Shown here: piece by piece, positions 45,615 to 54,618 of the stretch
Position numbering within the stretch: the stretch's first letter is position 1
How the letters are laid out: each line of letters begins with the position of its first letter
The notes under the pieces: generated by a model
What the model saw: only the letters and a program-made list of their open reading frames with translations
Told to the model about the DNA's origin: nothing
Databases searched by the model: none
Program-made: the position numbers and the translations under genes
Assembly (NCBI GenBank): GCA_023459355.1
Contig: JAEWUM010000014.1
Span: 17,696 to 81,695, forward strand
Length of the DNA: 64,000 bases
Source of the DNA: Bacteroidota bacterium
GTDB lineage: Bacteria > Bacteroidota > Bacteroidia > Bacteroidales > Paludibacteraceae
Reading direction: 5' to 3'

Positions 45615-46886
45615 ATGAAAGGCAAGTTATTATTCTTTGGTTTGTTATTGCTCTCTTTGTCAGTCCTCTCACAGGAGAAGGTGAAAACAGGTTTCGGCTT
45701 TGGAGCTTTGCCCGCAGTTTCTTTTGACTCGGATTTAGGCTTTCAGTACGGGGCCATTGTAAATCTGTTTCACTATGGCGATGGTACCAATTATCCGAAG
45801 TACGATCATTCGTTGTACCTGGAATGGTCGCGTTATACCAAAGGTACGGGTATAAATCGCATCATGTATGATACTGAAAAATTGTTGCCGGGTATTCGCA
45901 CAACAGTTGACCTAACGTACTACACCGATCAGATGCTGCCATTTTATGGATTCAATGGTTATCAGTCGGAATATGACGCTGTAAAACCGCGTTTGTTTTA
46001 CAGTCAGGAACGTAATATGTTTCGCGCCAAGGCTGATTTTCAGGGTAACTTTGGAGATTCTGATTTTGGCTGGATAGGAGGCTATACTTTTTATAACTTT
46101 GATATAGACTCAGTTAATATAAATAAACTTGACTTAGCGCCGGTATCGGGTGGGTCCTTGTATCAGCGATACGTAAAATATGGTTTGATTGGTGCCGGAG
46201 AAGCCAATGGTGGTAGCATCAATTATCTGAAGGCCGGTTTTAAATATGATTCACGCGACCAGCGTGCGTTTGCTTCAAAGGGCATCTGGACAGAAGCGGT
46301 TATCCAAACTGCTCCGGGTTTTATCAATGATATGCCTCATTCCAAGTTTGCACTGATTCATCGCCAGTATTTTTCGCTGATGAAGGACATGGTGCTGGCG
46401 TACCGACTCACTTACCAGGCCACATTAGGTAAGAACAAAGTACCTTATTATGCGCAACCTTTGCTGATTACCAGTTTCCTGACTGCGGCCGATAATCAGG
46501 GGCTTGGTGGTAAAAGGTCGATTCGTGGTGTGCTGCGCAACCGGGTTATCGGGAATGATATCGCTTTCGGGAATTTTGAATTCAGGTATAAATTCCTGAA
46601 GTTCGAAGCATTCAAACAGAATTTTTACCTGGGAACGAATATCTTCTTTGATTCGGGAATTATTCTGAAACCCATTGAGATTGCCGGATATGATTCGATG
46701 TCATCAGCCTTAAAAGATGAATTGATGCTTCAGGAGTACGAATCCGGTAAATTACATTCGGCGGCAGGTATCGGACTGAAAATCGGCTGGAACGAGAATT
46801 TTGTAATTTCGGTAGATTATGGAAAGGCTTTTGATCCTCAGGATGGAGATAGTGGCATGTATATCAACCTGAATTATATGTTCTGA
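45615..46886 (+). CDS. Omp85/BamA-like surface antigen barrel protein
   Basis: 423 residues with a signal peptide ending near VLSQ. Alternating hydrophobic strands fill the protein, and the LGGKRSIRGVLRNRVIGND block corresponds to the Omp85 lid-lock region (VRGF/Y-type). There are no POTRA repeats, so it is a stand-alone barrel, 16-strand size. It is likely outer-membrane assembly or lipid-related, function unknown. Its TGA overlaps the ATG of the downstream glycosyltransferase by one base, which shows coupling. Confidence 0.8.
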   Translation: MKGKLLFFGLLLLSLSVLSQEKVKTGFGFGALPAVSFDSDLGFQYGAIVNLFHYGDGTNYPKYDHSLYLEWSRYTKGTGINRIMYDTEKLLPGIRTTVDLTYYTDQMLPFYGFNGYQSEYDAVKPRLFYSQERNMFRAKADFQGNFGDSDFGWIGGYTFYNFDIDSVNINKLDLAPVSGGSLYQRYVKYGLIGAGEANGGSINYLKAGFKYDSRDQRAFASKGIWTEAVIQTAPGFINDMPHSKFALIHRQYFSLMKDMVLAYRLTYQATLGKNKVPYYAQPLLITSFLTAADNQGLGGKRSIRGVLRNRVIGNDIAFGNFEFRYKFLKFEAFKQNFYLGTNIFFDSGIILKPIEIAGYDSMSSALKDELMLQEYESGKLHSAAGIGLKIGWNENFVISVDYGKAFDPQDGDSGMYINLNYMF

Positions 46887-47995
46887 TGTTCGATTTGCCA
46901 GTGATTATTTCAGTTTTTATCCTGATTGCTTACCTGTCGCTGATTGTGGTATTTATCAGGGGTTGGGTTAAAACTCCTTTTTTTGATGCAGAAATCACTT
47001 CCACGCAAGAAGAATCAGCACAGGATAAACCCTCGGTTGTGGTTTGCTGCCGGAATGAAGCGCATCATCTTCCGGCTTTAATTGAAGCGCTTAAGAGTCA
47101 GTCTTGTCAGTCTTTCGAGTTGATATGGGTGAATGATCATTCCACGGATCAGACTCAGGAGGTACTGGAAAAATCCCTCATTCATTTTACTGATGCAAAA
47201 ATAATCCAGTCAACGGTACCTGGAAAAAAGCAGGCGCAGCGGGCTGGAATCCTTGCTGCAAAAGGAGAATTCATCATCACGACCGATGCCGATTGTGTTC
47301 CGGCATCAACCTGGATTGAAACGATGGTCAATTTTCAGTCGCAACAACAGGCCGATTTGATTATTGCTCCGGTTAAGTTTTACCGTGGCAAAAGTTTATT
47401 CACGCGAATCCAGCAACTGGAGTTTGCAACCCTGGTGGGTTCGGGGATGGGTGCTGCTGGCGCAGGTATGCCGGTTTTCTGTAATGCCGCAAATATGGCC
47501 TTTACAAAACAAGCCTGGCTGGATAGTGCCGGAGATTTACACGAAGAAGTGCTTTCGGGTGATGATGTTTTTCTGTTGCACAGTATTAAAAAGCGTAAAG
47601 GGAAGGTAGCGGTGCTGAAATCAATGCAAGCCATGGTGGTCACCGGTTATCAGAAAACACTGCAGTCATTTTGCAGGCAACGACTCAGATGGGCTTCGAA
47701 AACCCCTGAATATAAAGATGTAGATACGATTGTTATCGGACTGATTGTGGCCGCAATCAATTTATTAATGCCTGTATTAGCTGTTTCTGCTGTGTTTTAT
47801 TTACAGCTTTGGTTGTTGTTCGGAGTTGTTTTCTTGTTGAAGTTGTTGATTGATACGTTGTTTCTGATGACGATCAGACCTTTTTTTCAACTGAAAATAA
47901 AGGTGCTGCATGTTTCATTGTTGTCGCTGTTGTATCCGGTTTATGTTGTTGGCGTTGGAATGTTTTCTGTTCTTCATAAAAGAAGGAAGTGGTGA
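46886..47995 (+). CDS. Glycosyltransferase family 2, membrane-anchored
   Basis: 369 residues. An N-terminal membrane helix is followed by the GT-A domain: SVVVCCRNEAHHLPALIEAL, LIWVNDHSTDQT, ITTDADCVPASTW (DxD-type), EEVLSGDDVFLL and RQRLRWASKTPEY (QxxRW). Two or three helices close the protein. It would transfer a sugar from a nucleotide donor at the inner membrane. The acceptor is unknown; coupling to the barrel gene suggests an envelope role. Confidence 0.9.
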   Translation: MFDLPVIISVFILIAYLSLIVVFIRGWVKTPFFDAEITSTQEESAQDKPSVVVCCRNEAHHLPALIEALKSQSCQSFELIWVNDHSTDQTQEVLEKSLIHFTDAKIIQSTVPGKKQAQRAGILAAKGEFIITTDADCVPASTWIETMVNFQSQQQADLIIAPVKFYRGKSLFTRIQQLEFATLVGSGMGAAGAGMPVFCNAANMAFTKQAWLDSAGDLHEEVLSGDDVFLLHSIKKRKGKVAVLKSMQAMVVTGYQKTLQSFCRQRLRWASKTPEYKDVDTIVIGLIVAAINLLMPVLAVSAVFYLQLWLLFGVVFLLKLLIDTLFLMTIRPFFQLKIKVLHVSLLSLLYPVYVVGVGMFSVLHKRRKW

Positions 47996-48008
47996 AAGGG
48001 GTTGATAA

Positions 48009-48491
48009 TCATTTTCGGGTAATGATCAGGTACTCGCCAAAAGGTTTTGAATCTAAGTAAGTTTTGTATCTTTTTAGGGGTTCTTTAGCAGGGCTGTCAT
48101 TAATAGGGTTGCCAAAGCCATTTACGATGTCGTAAACCGATCCGCAGGTGTTACAAATTGCTTGTCCTTCGCCGTTGGGTGTGACTTTTATTTTTGCATC
48201 AGCTTCGTGTGGACAAGCCAAATCGTAAGCATAATATTCATAAGGCCGGTCGCTGCCAAATCCACAAACGACCAGTATTCCTCCGTAGCCGAGGTATTCA
48301 TTATCGTATCGTGGTTTTTCAAAAACAAGAAATTGATAGGGATTGTCTTTGAAGGTCGGGTAGGAGGCCGTCAGGTTCAATTTCAGACTGACCGGATAGT
48401 TGGGGATGGAAGAAATATAATTGTCCTCACATCCCGTAAGCATCCAGCAAAGGAGTAAACTTCCTGTAATTGAAAGAAATCTGGTCTTCAT
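48009..48491 (-). CDS. Rieske-like lipoprotein with altered ligand motif
   Basis: 160 residues from the ATG at 48489-48491 (MKTRFLSITGSLLLCWMLTGC, lipobox LTGC); the earlier ATG lies inside the upstream gene and is less likely. The domain has a Rieske-like layout: ACPHE (CxH) and, 18 residues after the His, CNTCGSVYDI, where Rieske proteins have CxxH followed by GS.FD. The second His is thus replaced by Cys. It may bind a [2Fe-2S] cluster with unusual ligands, or Zn. It is attached to the membrane outside the cytoplasm. Confidence 0.7.
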   Translation of the reverse strand: MKTRFLSITGSLLLCWMLTGCEDNYISSIPNYPVSLKLNLTASYPTFKDNPYQFLVFEKPRYDNEYLGYGGILVVCGFGSDRPYEYYAYDLACPHEADAKIKVTPNGEGQAICNTCGSVYDIVNGFGNPINDSPAKEPLKRYKTYLDSKPFGEYLIITRK

Positions 48492-48505
48492 AACATCCTG
48501 AAAAA

Positions 48506-49507
48506 TCAGCCAGCAATTTCTCCGATAATCCACAATTCTTCAGAAGTGAATTCGGTGTTTTTTAGTGAATCAATATTATCCTGCAATTGTTTCGCTGAGC
48601 TTGCACCCACGATAACAGAATTTACAGCCGGTTGATGGAAGCACCAGGCTAACGCCATCTGTGCGAGAGTTTGTCCTCTTTTACCAGCAATGTCATTTAA
48701 TCGGTTTATTTTTTCTACTACTTCAGGGGTTATTTGGTTTTTTTGCAGAAAACCATGACTAAGTGCAGCCCTCGAGTTTTCAGGAATGCCATTCAGGTAC
48801 TTGTCACTTAACATACCTTGTGCGAGTGGCGAAAATCCGATAAAGCCCACACCGTTTTTTTGAGCCAGCGGAAATGCGGTGTATTCCACTTCACGCGCCA
48901 GCATATTGTATTTCCCTTGATAAATCAAACAAGGGGTACCGTTTTCTTTCAACAATCTGTACGCTTCCCGGGCTCTTTCCTCTGGATATTTTGATATTCC
49001 CACGTACAAGGCTTTTCCTTGTTTTACGATGTCTGATAAAGCGCCCATGGTTTCTTCGAGCGGGGTGTTGGGGTCGTAACGGTGCGAATAAAAAATATCC
49101 ACGTAGTCTAATTGCATCCTTTTCAGACTTTGATCAATACTTGCCATAAGGTATTTACGGGAGCCTCCGTCGCCATAAGGTCCCGGCCACATTTCATGGC
49201 CAGCTTTGGTGCTGATAATCAGTTCATCGCGGTAAGGCGCGAAATCACTTTTCATCATGTTACCAAAGTTTCGCTCCGCGCTTCCAAAAGGCGTACCGTA
49301 GTTATTCGCCAAATCGAAATGGGTGATGCCATGATCGAAAGCATGACGAAGCATGCGTATTGCTTCCTCACGACTATCCACATCTCCGAAATTATGCCAC
49401 AAACCCAATGAAAGCAGCGGGAGTTTCAAGCCACTTTTTCCACAATGACGATAACTTATCACATCTTTGTATCGGTTATCAGATGCTGTATATTTCTTTT
49501 CAGACAT
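48506..49507 (-). CDS. Aldo/keto reductase, YghZ/Gpr-like
   Basis: 333 residues of TIM-barrel type. The catalytic set is visible: Asp in THFDLANNYG, Tyr in ANNYG, Lys in STKAGHEMWPG, His in DYVDIFYSHRYDP. The NADPH-binding end reads VIVGASSAKQLQDN. The WPGPYGDGGSRKYL segment is typical of the YghZ (L-glyceraldehyde 3-phosphate reductase) subgroup, which detoxifies aldehydes such as methylglyoxal. The lipoprotein gene follows after 14 bp and may be co-transcribed. Confidence 0.9.
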   Translation of the reverse strand: MSEKKYTASDNRYKDVISYRHCGKSGLKLPLLSLGLWHNFGDVDSREEAIRMLRHAFDHGITHFDLANNYGTPFGSAERNFGNMMKSDFAPYRDELIISTKAGHEMWPGPYGDGGSRKYLMASIDQSLKRMQLDYVDIFYSHRYDPNTPLEETMGALSDIVKQGKALYVGISKYPEERAREAYRLLKENGTPCLIYQGKYNMLAREVEYTAFPLAQKNGVGFIGFSPLAQGMLSDKYLNGIPENSRAALSHGFLQKNQITPEVVEKINRLNDIAGKRGQTLAQMALAWCFHQPAVNSVIVGASSAKQLQDNIDSLKNTEFTSEELWIIGEIAG

Positions 49508-49549
49508 GATTTGACTTGTTGAATGTTGAAAACCACTAATTTAATATTA

Positions 49550-49668
49550 ACCACATTAGTCACATGAGTACACAATAGTTGATGTATAAACGTCGAATAC
49601 ACAAGTTTTGTTGTACTCGTTAGCGGTTTTATACAAAATCTAAAGTTTTCTGATGTGACTAATGTGGT
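49550..49668. repeat. Intergenic inverted repeat, dispersed family
   Basis: ACCACATTAGTCACAT (49550-49565) recurs inverted at 49653-49668. A 19-nt stretch of the right arm (49655-49673) is identical to 18453-18471, so this is a dispersed element. Confidence 0.8.
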
Positions 49669-49674
49669 AAAATA

Positions 49675-50265
49675 TTAAAAACTTACTTCCGGCGCCTGAT
49701 TGCTTCCGGCTTCTGCTTCGAAATAAACTTTCTTTTCAAAACCGAACATGGAAGCGATGATATTTGCCGGGAACCGACGGATGGTGGAGTTAAAACCATT
49801 ACTCATTTCATTAAAACGGGTTCTCTCGGTCGAGATTCTGTTTTCTGTTCCTTCCAGCTGAACCTGAAGATCCCTGAAGTTTTGATTGGCTTTCAGATCA
49901 GGATAGTTTTCGGTAATCATCAACAGCTTTCCCAATGCAGAACTCAGTTGTCCCTGTGCTGCCTGAAATTCCTGAAGTTTCTCCGGAGTAAGCTGATCCG
50001 GATTCACGGTAACCTGAGTAGCCCGTGCCCGTGCTGCAATTACACTCTCCAGCGTTTCGCTTTCATGTGCAGCATAACCTTTCACGGTTGCAACTAAGTT
50101 TGGGATCAGGTCGGCACGACGCTGGTACTGATTTTCAACATTAGCCCACTGGCTGTTCACGTTTTCTTCGAGACCCACCAGTTGATTGTATTTGCTGATT
50201 CCCGAAAACACCATAATAACAAGGATGGCTACTATGGAGATTAAAATAATCGTTGTTTTTTTCAT
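49675..50265 (-). CDS. lemA: LemA family protein
   Basis: 196 residues from the ATG at 50263-50265 (MKKTTIILISIVAILVIMV); the longer frame would start in a repeat. One N-terminal membrane helix is followed by the LemA helical bundle: YNQLVGLEENVNSQWANVENQYQRRADLIPNLV, LQVQLEGTENRISTERTRFNE and RRFPANIIASMFGF. LemA is usually paired with a TPM/YgcG protein, and that gene lies directly upstream. The function is unknown; extracytoplasmic location is expected. Confidence 0.92.
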   Translation of the reverse strand: MKKTTIILISIVAILVIMVFSGISKYNQLVGLEENVNSQWANVENQYQRRADLIPNLVATVKGYAAHESETLESVIAARARATQVTVNPDQLTPEKLQEFQAAQGQLSSALGKLLMITENYPDLKANQNFRDLQVQLEGTENRISTERTRFNEMSNGFNSTIRRFPANIIASMFGFEKKVYFEAEAGSNQAPEVSF

Positions 50266-50293
50266 ATTTTCTTTATTTAATTGTCTACGGTTT

Positions 50294-50334
50294 GTCATTG
50301 CGAGGAGCATAGCGACGTGGCAATCTCCTCATTG
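50294..50334. repeat. REP-like intergenic element
   Basis: The sequence GTCATTGCGAGGAGCATAGC continues with GACGTGGCAATCTCCTCATTG. GAGGAG and CTCCTC, and ATTGC and GCAAT, form an imperfect stem. This resembles REP-like sequences seen in many bacterial genomes. Confidence 0.65.
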
Positions 50335-50363
50335 TTTGCAATAGGTCATTCGACCCTTTTATC

Positions 50364-50383
50364 CCCCGGGTTAAAACCCGGGG
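50364..50383. repeat. GC-rich palindrome
   Basis: CCCCGGGTTaaAACCCGGGG is a perfect hairpin with 9-bp arms between the TPM and lemA genes. It could attenuate transcription or be a dispersed repeat. Confidence 0.7.
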
Positions 50384-50426
50384 CTATTCGTTTTTCACTC
50401 CACTAACCACTAACCATTAACCACTA

Positions 50427-51746
50427 TTACCACCTTCCCGTTGCGCCGCCGCCACCGGAAAGTCCGCCACCAAAGCTACCACCTCCGAAGCCACCACCGC
50501 CAAAACCGCCTCGTCCGCTGAAAAGAGTTCCTGCAGCTGCACCGGCCGCGAGTGAAGTGTCTCTTGTTAAGCGAGGTAAATGGGTGTTATTATTCTCTTC
50601 GTATCCGCAGAACTTGCATTTGTATGTTGTTCGCTCTGTTCCGCCATTGATAAATGTCGGCGCAACGACAACCCGTTTGTCATGTAAAATGAAAGCTTTG
50701 GTTCCACATTTCGGACATTCGGTATAGGCGCTTGGCTTATCTAAGGTGAAAATGGCTTCGTTTCCGCAATCATCGCACACAAATACATCATAATCAACCG
50801 CATTCAATTCTTCCTCAAATTGTTGTGATAATTTCAGGTGTGCGTCTTCTTTTCTTTCTGACAGAATATGCATGGTTCCATTACATTCATTACATGGAAT
50901 GGGTTTGCGCCTGATTTTCCGCATCATGAGTTTGCCGTATAAACTGGCAGGAAGAGTTGCAATGGGGACTCCAATCAGGAAAATGAGCAATATCGGATCG
51001 GCAAACATGATGATGACGAACAAACTTATCGCGGGAATAAGAATATTCAGTACCACCAATACGCCGGCCTTTTCACTTTTTAATGCCTTGTATTTGCTCA
51101 TGTTGGTTTTCAGCATTGGATTATTGCTGATTTTCTTAACAGAAGCTCCTATCCATACAAAAGAAATCAGCATGATGGTCAGGTAGATGGCTGCAACAAC
51201 GGGTAGAACCACCCCCCAGGCAATGGTCTTTTTTTCTGCTACGAAGTTCTCCTGTTTTAAGACCGATACGACATGCTGCATTCCTTTCAGAAAACCGGCA
51301 TCGTAATCTCCGGATTTAAAATAGGGAAACATGCTTTGTTGCTGAATGCGGGAAGCCATCGCGTCGGGCATCAATCCTTCGATACCGTAACCGGTTTCGA
51401 AACGGATGGCCCGTTGGTCGAGTACAAACAGGATAAGCAAACCATTATCTTCCTTTGCTTTACCTACACCCCAATTCTTGAATAAATCGGTAGCGAACAT
51501 TTCGATGTTTTCATCTCCAATCGATTCAACAAGTACAAGGGCTACTTCGGTACGGGTTGTTTTTTCCAGCGAATCGAGCAGGATGTTTAATTCGTGCACG
51601 GTTTCTGCCCGGATAATTCCGTCGGGATTACTAACGTAAGTACGACTATCCGCAACTTTGGGATTGGGAATGTTCTCTAAATTATAAACCGCACCTGTGG
51701 CAGTTAGTGATAGCAAAATAATCAGACCTGCGAGAATTTTTTTCAT
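50427..51746 (-). CDS. TPM domain protein (YgcG-like) with zinc ribbons
   Basis: 439 residues. A signal peptide and the TPM domain come first (about 20-170: VADSRTYVSNPDGIIRAETVHELNILLDSLEKTT, LFKNWGVGKAKEDNGLLILF). Two membrane helices follow (about 175-260). Then come three Cys-pair ribbons (CNECNG, CDDCGN, CPKCG and CKFCGYEE) and a Gly-rich tail (GGFGGGGFGGGSFGGG). The TPM-LemA pairing is conserved across bacteria. It is an inner-membrane protein of unknown precise role. Confidence 0.9.
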   Translation of the reverse strand: MKKILAGLIILLSLTATGAVYNLENIPNPKVADSRTYVSNPDGIIRAETVHELNILLDSLEKTTRTEVALVLVESIGDENIEMFATDLFKNWGVGKAKEDNGLLILFVLDQRAIRFETGYGIEGLMPDAMASRIQQQSMFPYFKSGDYDAGFLKGMQHVVSVLKQENFVAEKKTIAWGVVLPVVAAIYLTIMLISFVWIGASVKKISNNPMLKTNMSKYKALKSEKAGVLVVLNILIPAISLFVIIMFADPILLIFLIGVPIATLPASLYGKLMMRKIRRKPIPCNECNGTMHILSERKEDAHLKLSQQFEEELNAVDYDVFVCDDCGNEAIFTLDKPSAYTECPKCGTKAFILHDKRVVVAPTFINGGTERTTYKCKFCGYEENNNTHLPRLTRDTSLAAGAAAGTLFSGRGGFGGGGFGGGSFGGGLSGGGGATGRW

Positions 51747-51782
51747 GCTGATAATTTTTATATTCCACAGGGAATTGATTGA

Positions 51783-52262
51783 TTAATAGTAATTGTAAAC
51801 GTAATTTAAATTGACGTCAAATATCAGTGTTGAGTAGGGTGGAATGGAGCCTGAACCATCATCTCCGTACCCCAGATTTGCAGGGATGTATATAATGATG
51901 CGTCCACCCTGTTTGATTTTGGGTATCCCCTCTCTCCAGCCAGAAAGAGGTGAGGATGATATAAGGTCTTTATATTTACCGCTATCAAAGTTTTTACCGG
52001 TAATGAATCTACCTTTGTAATCAGCTTCTATATAGCTACTGCTATTGGGTCTTGTGTAGTAACCGTTATGAATAATTTGGTAGCATAAACCACTTTCTGT
52101 AACGATAAAATCAGGATTATCTTTATTCTCTTCTTTTAAGTTTTCCAACCAGGCTTCGTTGATAATTTTCCAGTCGGCATATTTATCCTCATCGCAGGAT
52201 GAAAGAACCAAAACAGAGAGCAGGAGAATGAAAATATATTTGAATGGAGATTGCATGGACAA
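51783..52262 (-). CDS. FKBP-type peptidyl-prolyl isomerase lipoprotein
   Basis: 159 residues. The lipobox LSSC follows a signal of about 22 residues. The FKBP domain (about 75-155) shows IEADYKGRFITGKNFDS, SGWREGIPKIKQGGRIIIYIPANLGYG and IPPYSTLIFDVNL. Its partial DFDSS-like motif is FDSGKYK. It would help fold secreted or envelope proteins. The neighbouring genes are on the same strand with short gaps. Confidence 0.9.
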   Translation of the reverse strand: MSMQSPFKYIFILLLSVLVLSSCDEDKYADWKIINEAWLENLKEENKDNPDFIVTESGLCYQIIHNGYYTRPNSSSYIEADYKGRFITGKNFDSGKYKDLISSSPLSGWREGIPKIKQGGRIIIYIPANLGYGDDGSGSIPPYSTLIFDVNLNYVYNYY

Positions 52263-52298
52263 AATAATTGTTTAAAGTTTAATGCGTTGTTAATATGT

Positions 52299-53699
52299 TT
52301 AATCTGGTTGATTATCTGACTTGTTTTTTTCTTTTTTCAATTTTTTCATTTGGGCTGAAAAAGACTTTCCTGCAAATGCCGGCATACTTCTTTTCGGTCC
52401 CCATCCTGAAAAATTGAGCGGTAAAGTTACAAAATTTTTTATACTTCCGGGCACCATGTCCATTGTTTTGCGATTGGAACTGACCAGACTGAATCCTTTC
52501 ATCATCATTTTTTCAGCTACCGGACGCAATCCCTGCTCAACGCTTTTCCTGCGATTTGTCAGCAGGATATCGGTCAGGGGTATTTTAACCGGACAAACCT
52601 CCACGCATTTACCACAGAGTGTAGAAGCAAAACTAAGGTGAGAGAAATCCTTGAATCCTTTCAGGAAAGGAGTCAGCACAGAACCAATCGGACCACTGTA
52701 AGTCGTGTCGTAGGTATATCCGCCAATGGTTTTGTAAACGGGACAGGCATTCAAACAAGCACCACACCTGATGCAGGCTAAAGATTCATACGCTTCAACA
52801 TCTTCATATACAGTTGTCCTGCCATTATCGAGTAAAATCACGTACATCTTTTCCGGACCGTCTGTCTCGTTTGATTTTCGGGGTCCGGTGAAAATCGTAT
52901 TGTACGCGGTCAATTGCTGACCGGTGCCATGTGCCGCCAGTAAAGGGTAAAACAGTCCAAGCTGACTCATCTTCGGGATGATTTTCTCAATGCCGGCAAT
53001 AACGATGTGAACCTTAGGGAAGGCAGTAGTCATCAATCCGTTGCCCTCGTTTTCAGTCACCGAAATACCGCCAATATCGGCTATGAGGAAGTTGGCGCCG
53101 GTTACACCAATATCAGCCGTGGTATATTTCTTGCGCAGTAAAACCCGCACATATTCAGTTAGTTCCTCCGGGGTGCTGTTTAGGGGTGTGCCGAATTTTT
53201 CATGAAACAACACCGCGATGTCCTCTTTCGATTTATGCATGGCGGGTGTTACGATGTGATAGGGTCTTTCGCCCGCAACCTGCACAATGAACTCACCCAA
53301 ATCCGTTTCAATGGATTCACATCCTACCGATTCAGCTGTGTGATTCAACTCGATTTCCTCGGTAGTCATGGATTTACTTTTTACCAGCAGAGTAGCCTTA
53401 TTCTCTTTTAATATGCTGATGATGTGTTGGGTCGCTTCGGTGTCGTCTTTTGCCCAAAGGACTTCTGCTCCATTTGCAAGACAATTTGCTTCAAACTCGA
53501 TCAGGTATTTCTCCCAGTTGTTCAACACCTCTCTTTTGATTGCAGCAGCCCTGTCTTTAGCCAATTCAACGTTTTTATAACGGGCCATGCCGGCGCTAAC
53601 AGCCTTATCGTACCTGCCGATGTTGAAATCAATCGTTTTGCGGTGATTAACATCGAAGGCAATTTGTTCGGATGCTGTTTTGAATTCCCGGGCTTTCAT
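52299..53699 (-). CDS. lutB: LutB-like iron-sulfur lactate utilisation protein
   Basis: 466 residues. The N-terminal LutB domain (LUD-type) is followed by two [4Fe-4S] sets: CIRCGACLNACPVYK at about 313 and CGKCVEVCPVKIPL at about 360. A C-terminal tail rich in Lys follows. LutB works with LutA and LutC to oxidise L-lactate, but neither partner is adjacent, so the complex may be encoded elsewhere. The gene sits 20 bp downstream of the coiled-coil gene. Confidence 0.88.
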   Translation of the reverse strand: MKAREFKTASEQIAFDVNHRKTIDFNIGRYDKAVSAGMARYKNVELAKDRAAAIKREVLNNWEKYLIEFEANCLANGAEVLWAKDDTEATQHIISILKENKATLLVKSKSMTTEEIELNHTAESVGCESIETDLGEFIVQVAGERPYHIVTPAMHKSKEDIAVLFHEKFGTPLNSTPEELTEYVRVLLRKKYTTADIGVTGANFLIADIGGISVTENEGNGLMTTAFPKVHIVIAGIEKIIPKMSQLGLFYPLLAAHGTGQQLTAYNTIFTGPRKSNETDGPEKMYVILLDNGRTTVYEDVEAYESLACIRCGACLNACPVYKTIGGYTYDTTYSGPIGSVLTPFLKGFKDFSHLSFASTLCGKCVEVCPVKIPLTDILLTNRRKSVEQGLRPVAEKMMMKGFSLVSSNRKTMDMVPGSIKNFVTLPLNFSGWGPKRSMPAFAGKSFSAQMKKLKKEKNKSDNQPD

Positions 53700-53719
53700 G
53701 TATTGACCGTTCAGTTGAA

Positions 53720-54610
53720 TTATTTCTTCAGTACAAAGGTATAACTTCCTATCAAATCACCATCGGTAAAGAAATCAACCCGGTAAGTTCCGGCATACAG
53801 GATTTCCTCCACATGCCAGTAAATCACATCCTGCAATGCTTCACCGCCATACTCGTAATCTTTTTTGGCTGAGTAACCGATTCTCCTGTTTTCAAAAGAA
53901 AAAACATTGTTATTGTCTTTGGTTAGCAACTCTCCATCGGGACGGGTAATGCGAACATACATCACTTTTTTACCCGGATCGGCAGTGATGTTTTTGGCAA
54001 TGGTATAATCAAACTGCAGATGGGCGATGCGACTGAAGATGCCGGTTTTCCTGTTTCTGTCGTTGAGTGTGGTAATGTTAAATTGCACCACTTCTAATTT
54101 GGAAGCCCGGGTAACTACTTCATTCAGGTTTTCTTTTTCTTTGGCTAATTGCTCAACCGTTTGTGAAGATTCCTGATATTTCAGTTTTATTTGCGTGTTT
54201 TCTGTACGCAGTTGCTGATTCTCGGTGTTTAATGAATCGATTTGAGCCACTAAATGCATCATGATTTTCCTGACAGAATCAAGTTCATCTCTTAGTTCTT
54301 TAATTTTACGGGCATTGGTTGCACGGGTTCTTCTTAATTCTTCCAGCAATTCCTGAACCCTTGCCTTCTCGCTGTCTAACTGTTTCAACAAAGAGTCGTT
54401 CCGGATGGTGGAAGTGTAACCATCAAACTGGTAGGTGAGATCAACGAATTCATCCTCAACGCGTTCTTTTTCCTGGTTCATGATTTCAGTCACCTCTTCG
54501 AGTTCCAGCTCTTTTTGTTTCGCATCGCTGTAGAAATAATAAACGATGCCGGCTAATGCCAGTACCACTAAAATCAGTACAATGATAATCAGATTTCTCG
54601 ATTTGAACAT
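53720..54610 (-). CDS. Membrane-anchored coiled-coil protein
   Basis: 296 residues. A single N-terminal membrane helix (LIIIVLILVVLALAGIVYYFY) precedes a long coiled coil (about 30-165; LLKQLDSEKARVQELLEEL, LNTENQQLRTENTQIKLKY). A C-terminal beta-rich domain (about 175-296, VVQFNITTLNDRNRKTG, VMYVRITRPDGELL) follows. No enzyme motif is seen. It lies 8 bp after murF, and its topology suggests a periplasmic structural or regulatory role in the envelope. Confidence 0.8.
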   Translation of the reverse strand: MFKSRNLIIIVLILVVLALAGIVYYFYSDAKQKELELEEVTEIMNQEKERVEDEFVDLTYQFDGYTSTIRNDSLLKQLDSEKARVQELLEELRRTRATNARKIKELRDELDSVRKIMMHLVAQIDSLNTENQQLRTENTQIKLKYQESSQTVEQLAKEKENLNEVVTRASKLEVVQFNITTLNDRNRKTGIFSRIAHLQFDYTIAKNITADPGKKVMYVRITRPDGELLTKDNNNVFSFENRRIGYSAKKDYEYGGEALQDVIYWHVEEILYAGTYRVDFFTDGDLIGSYTFVLKK

Positions 54611-54618
54611 AATTCTAT

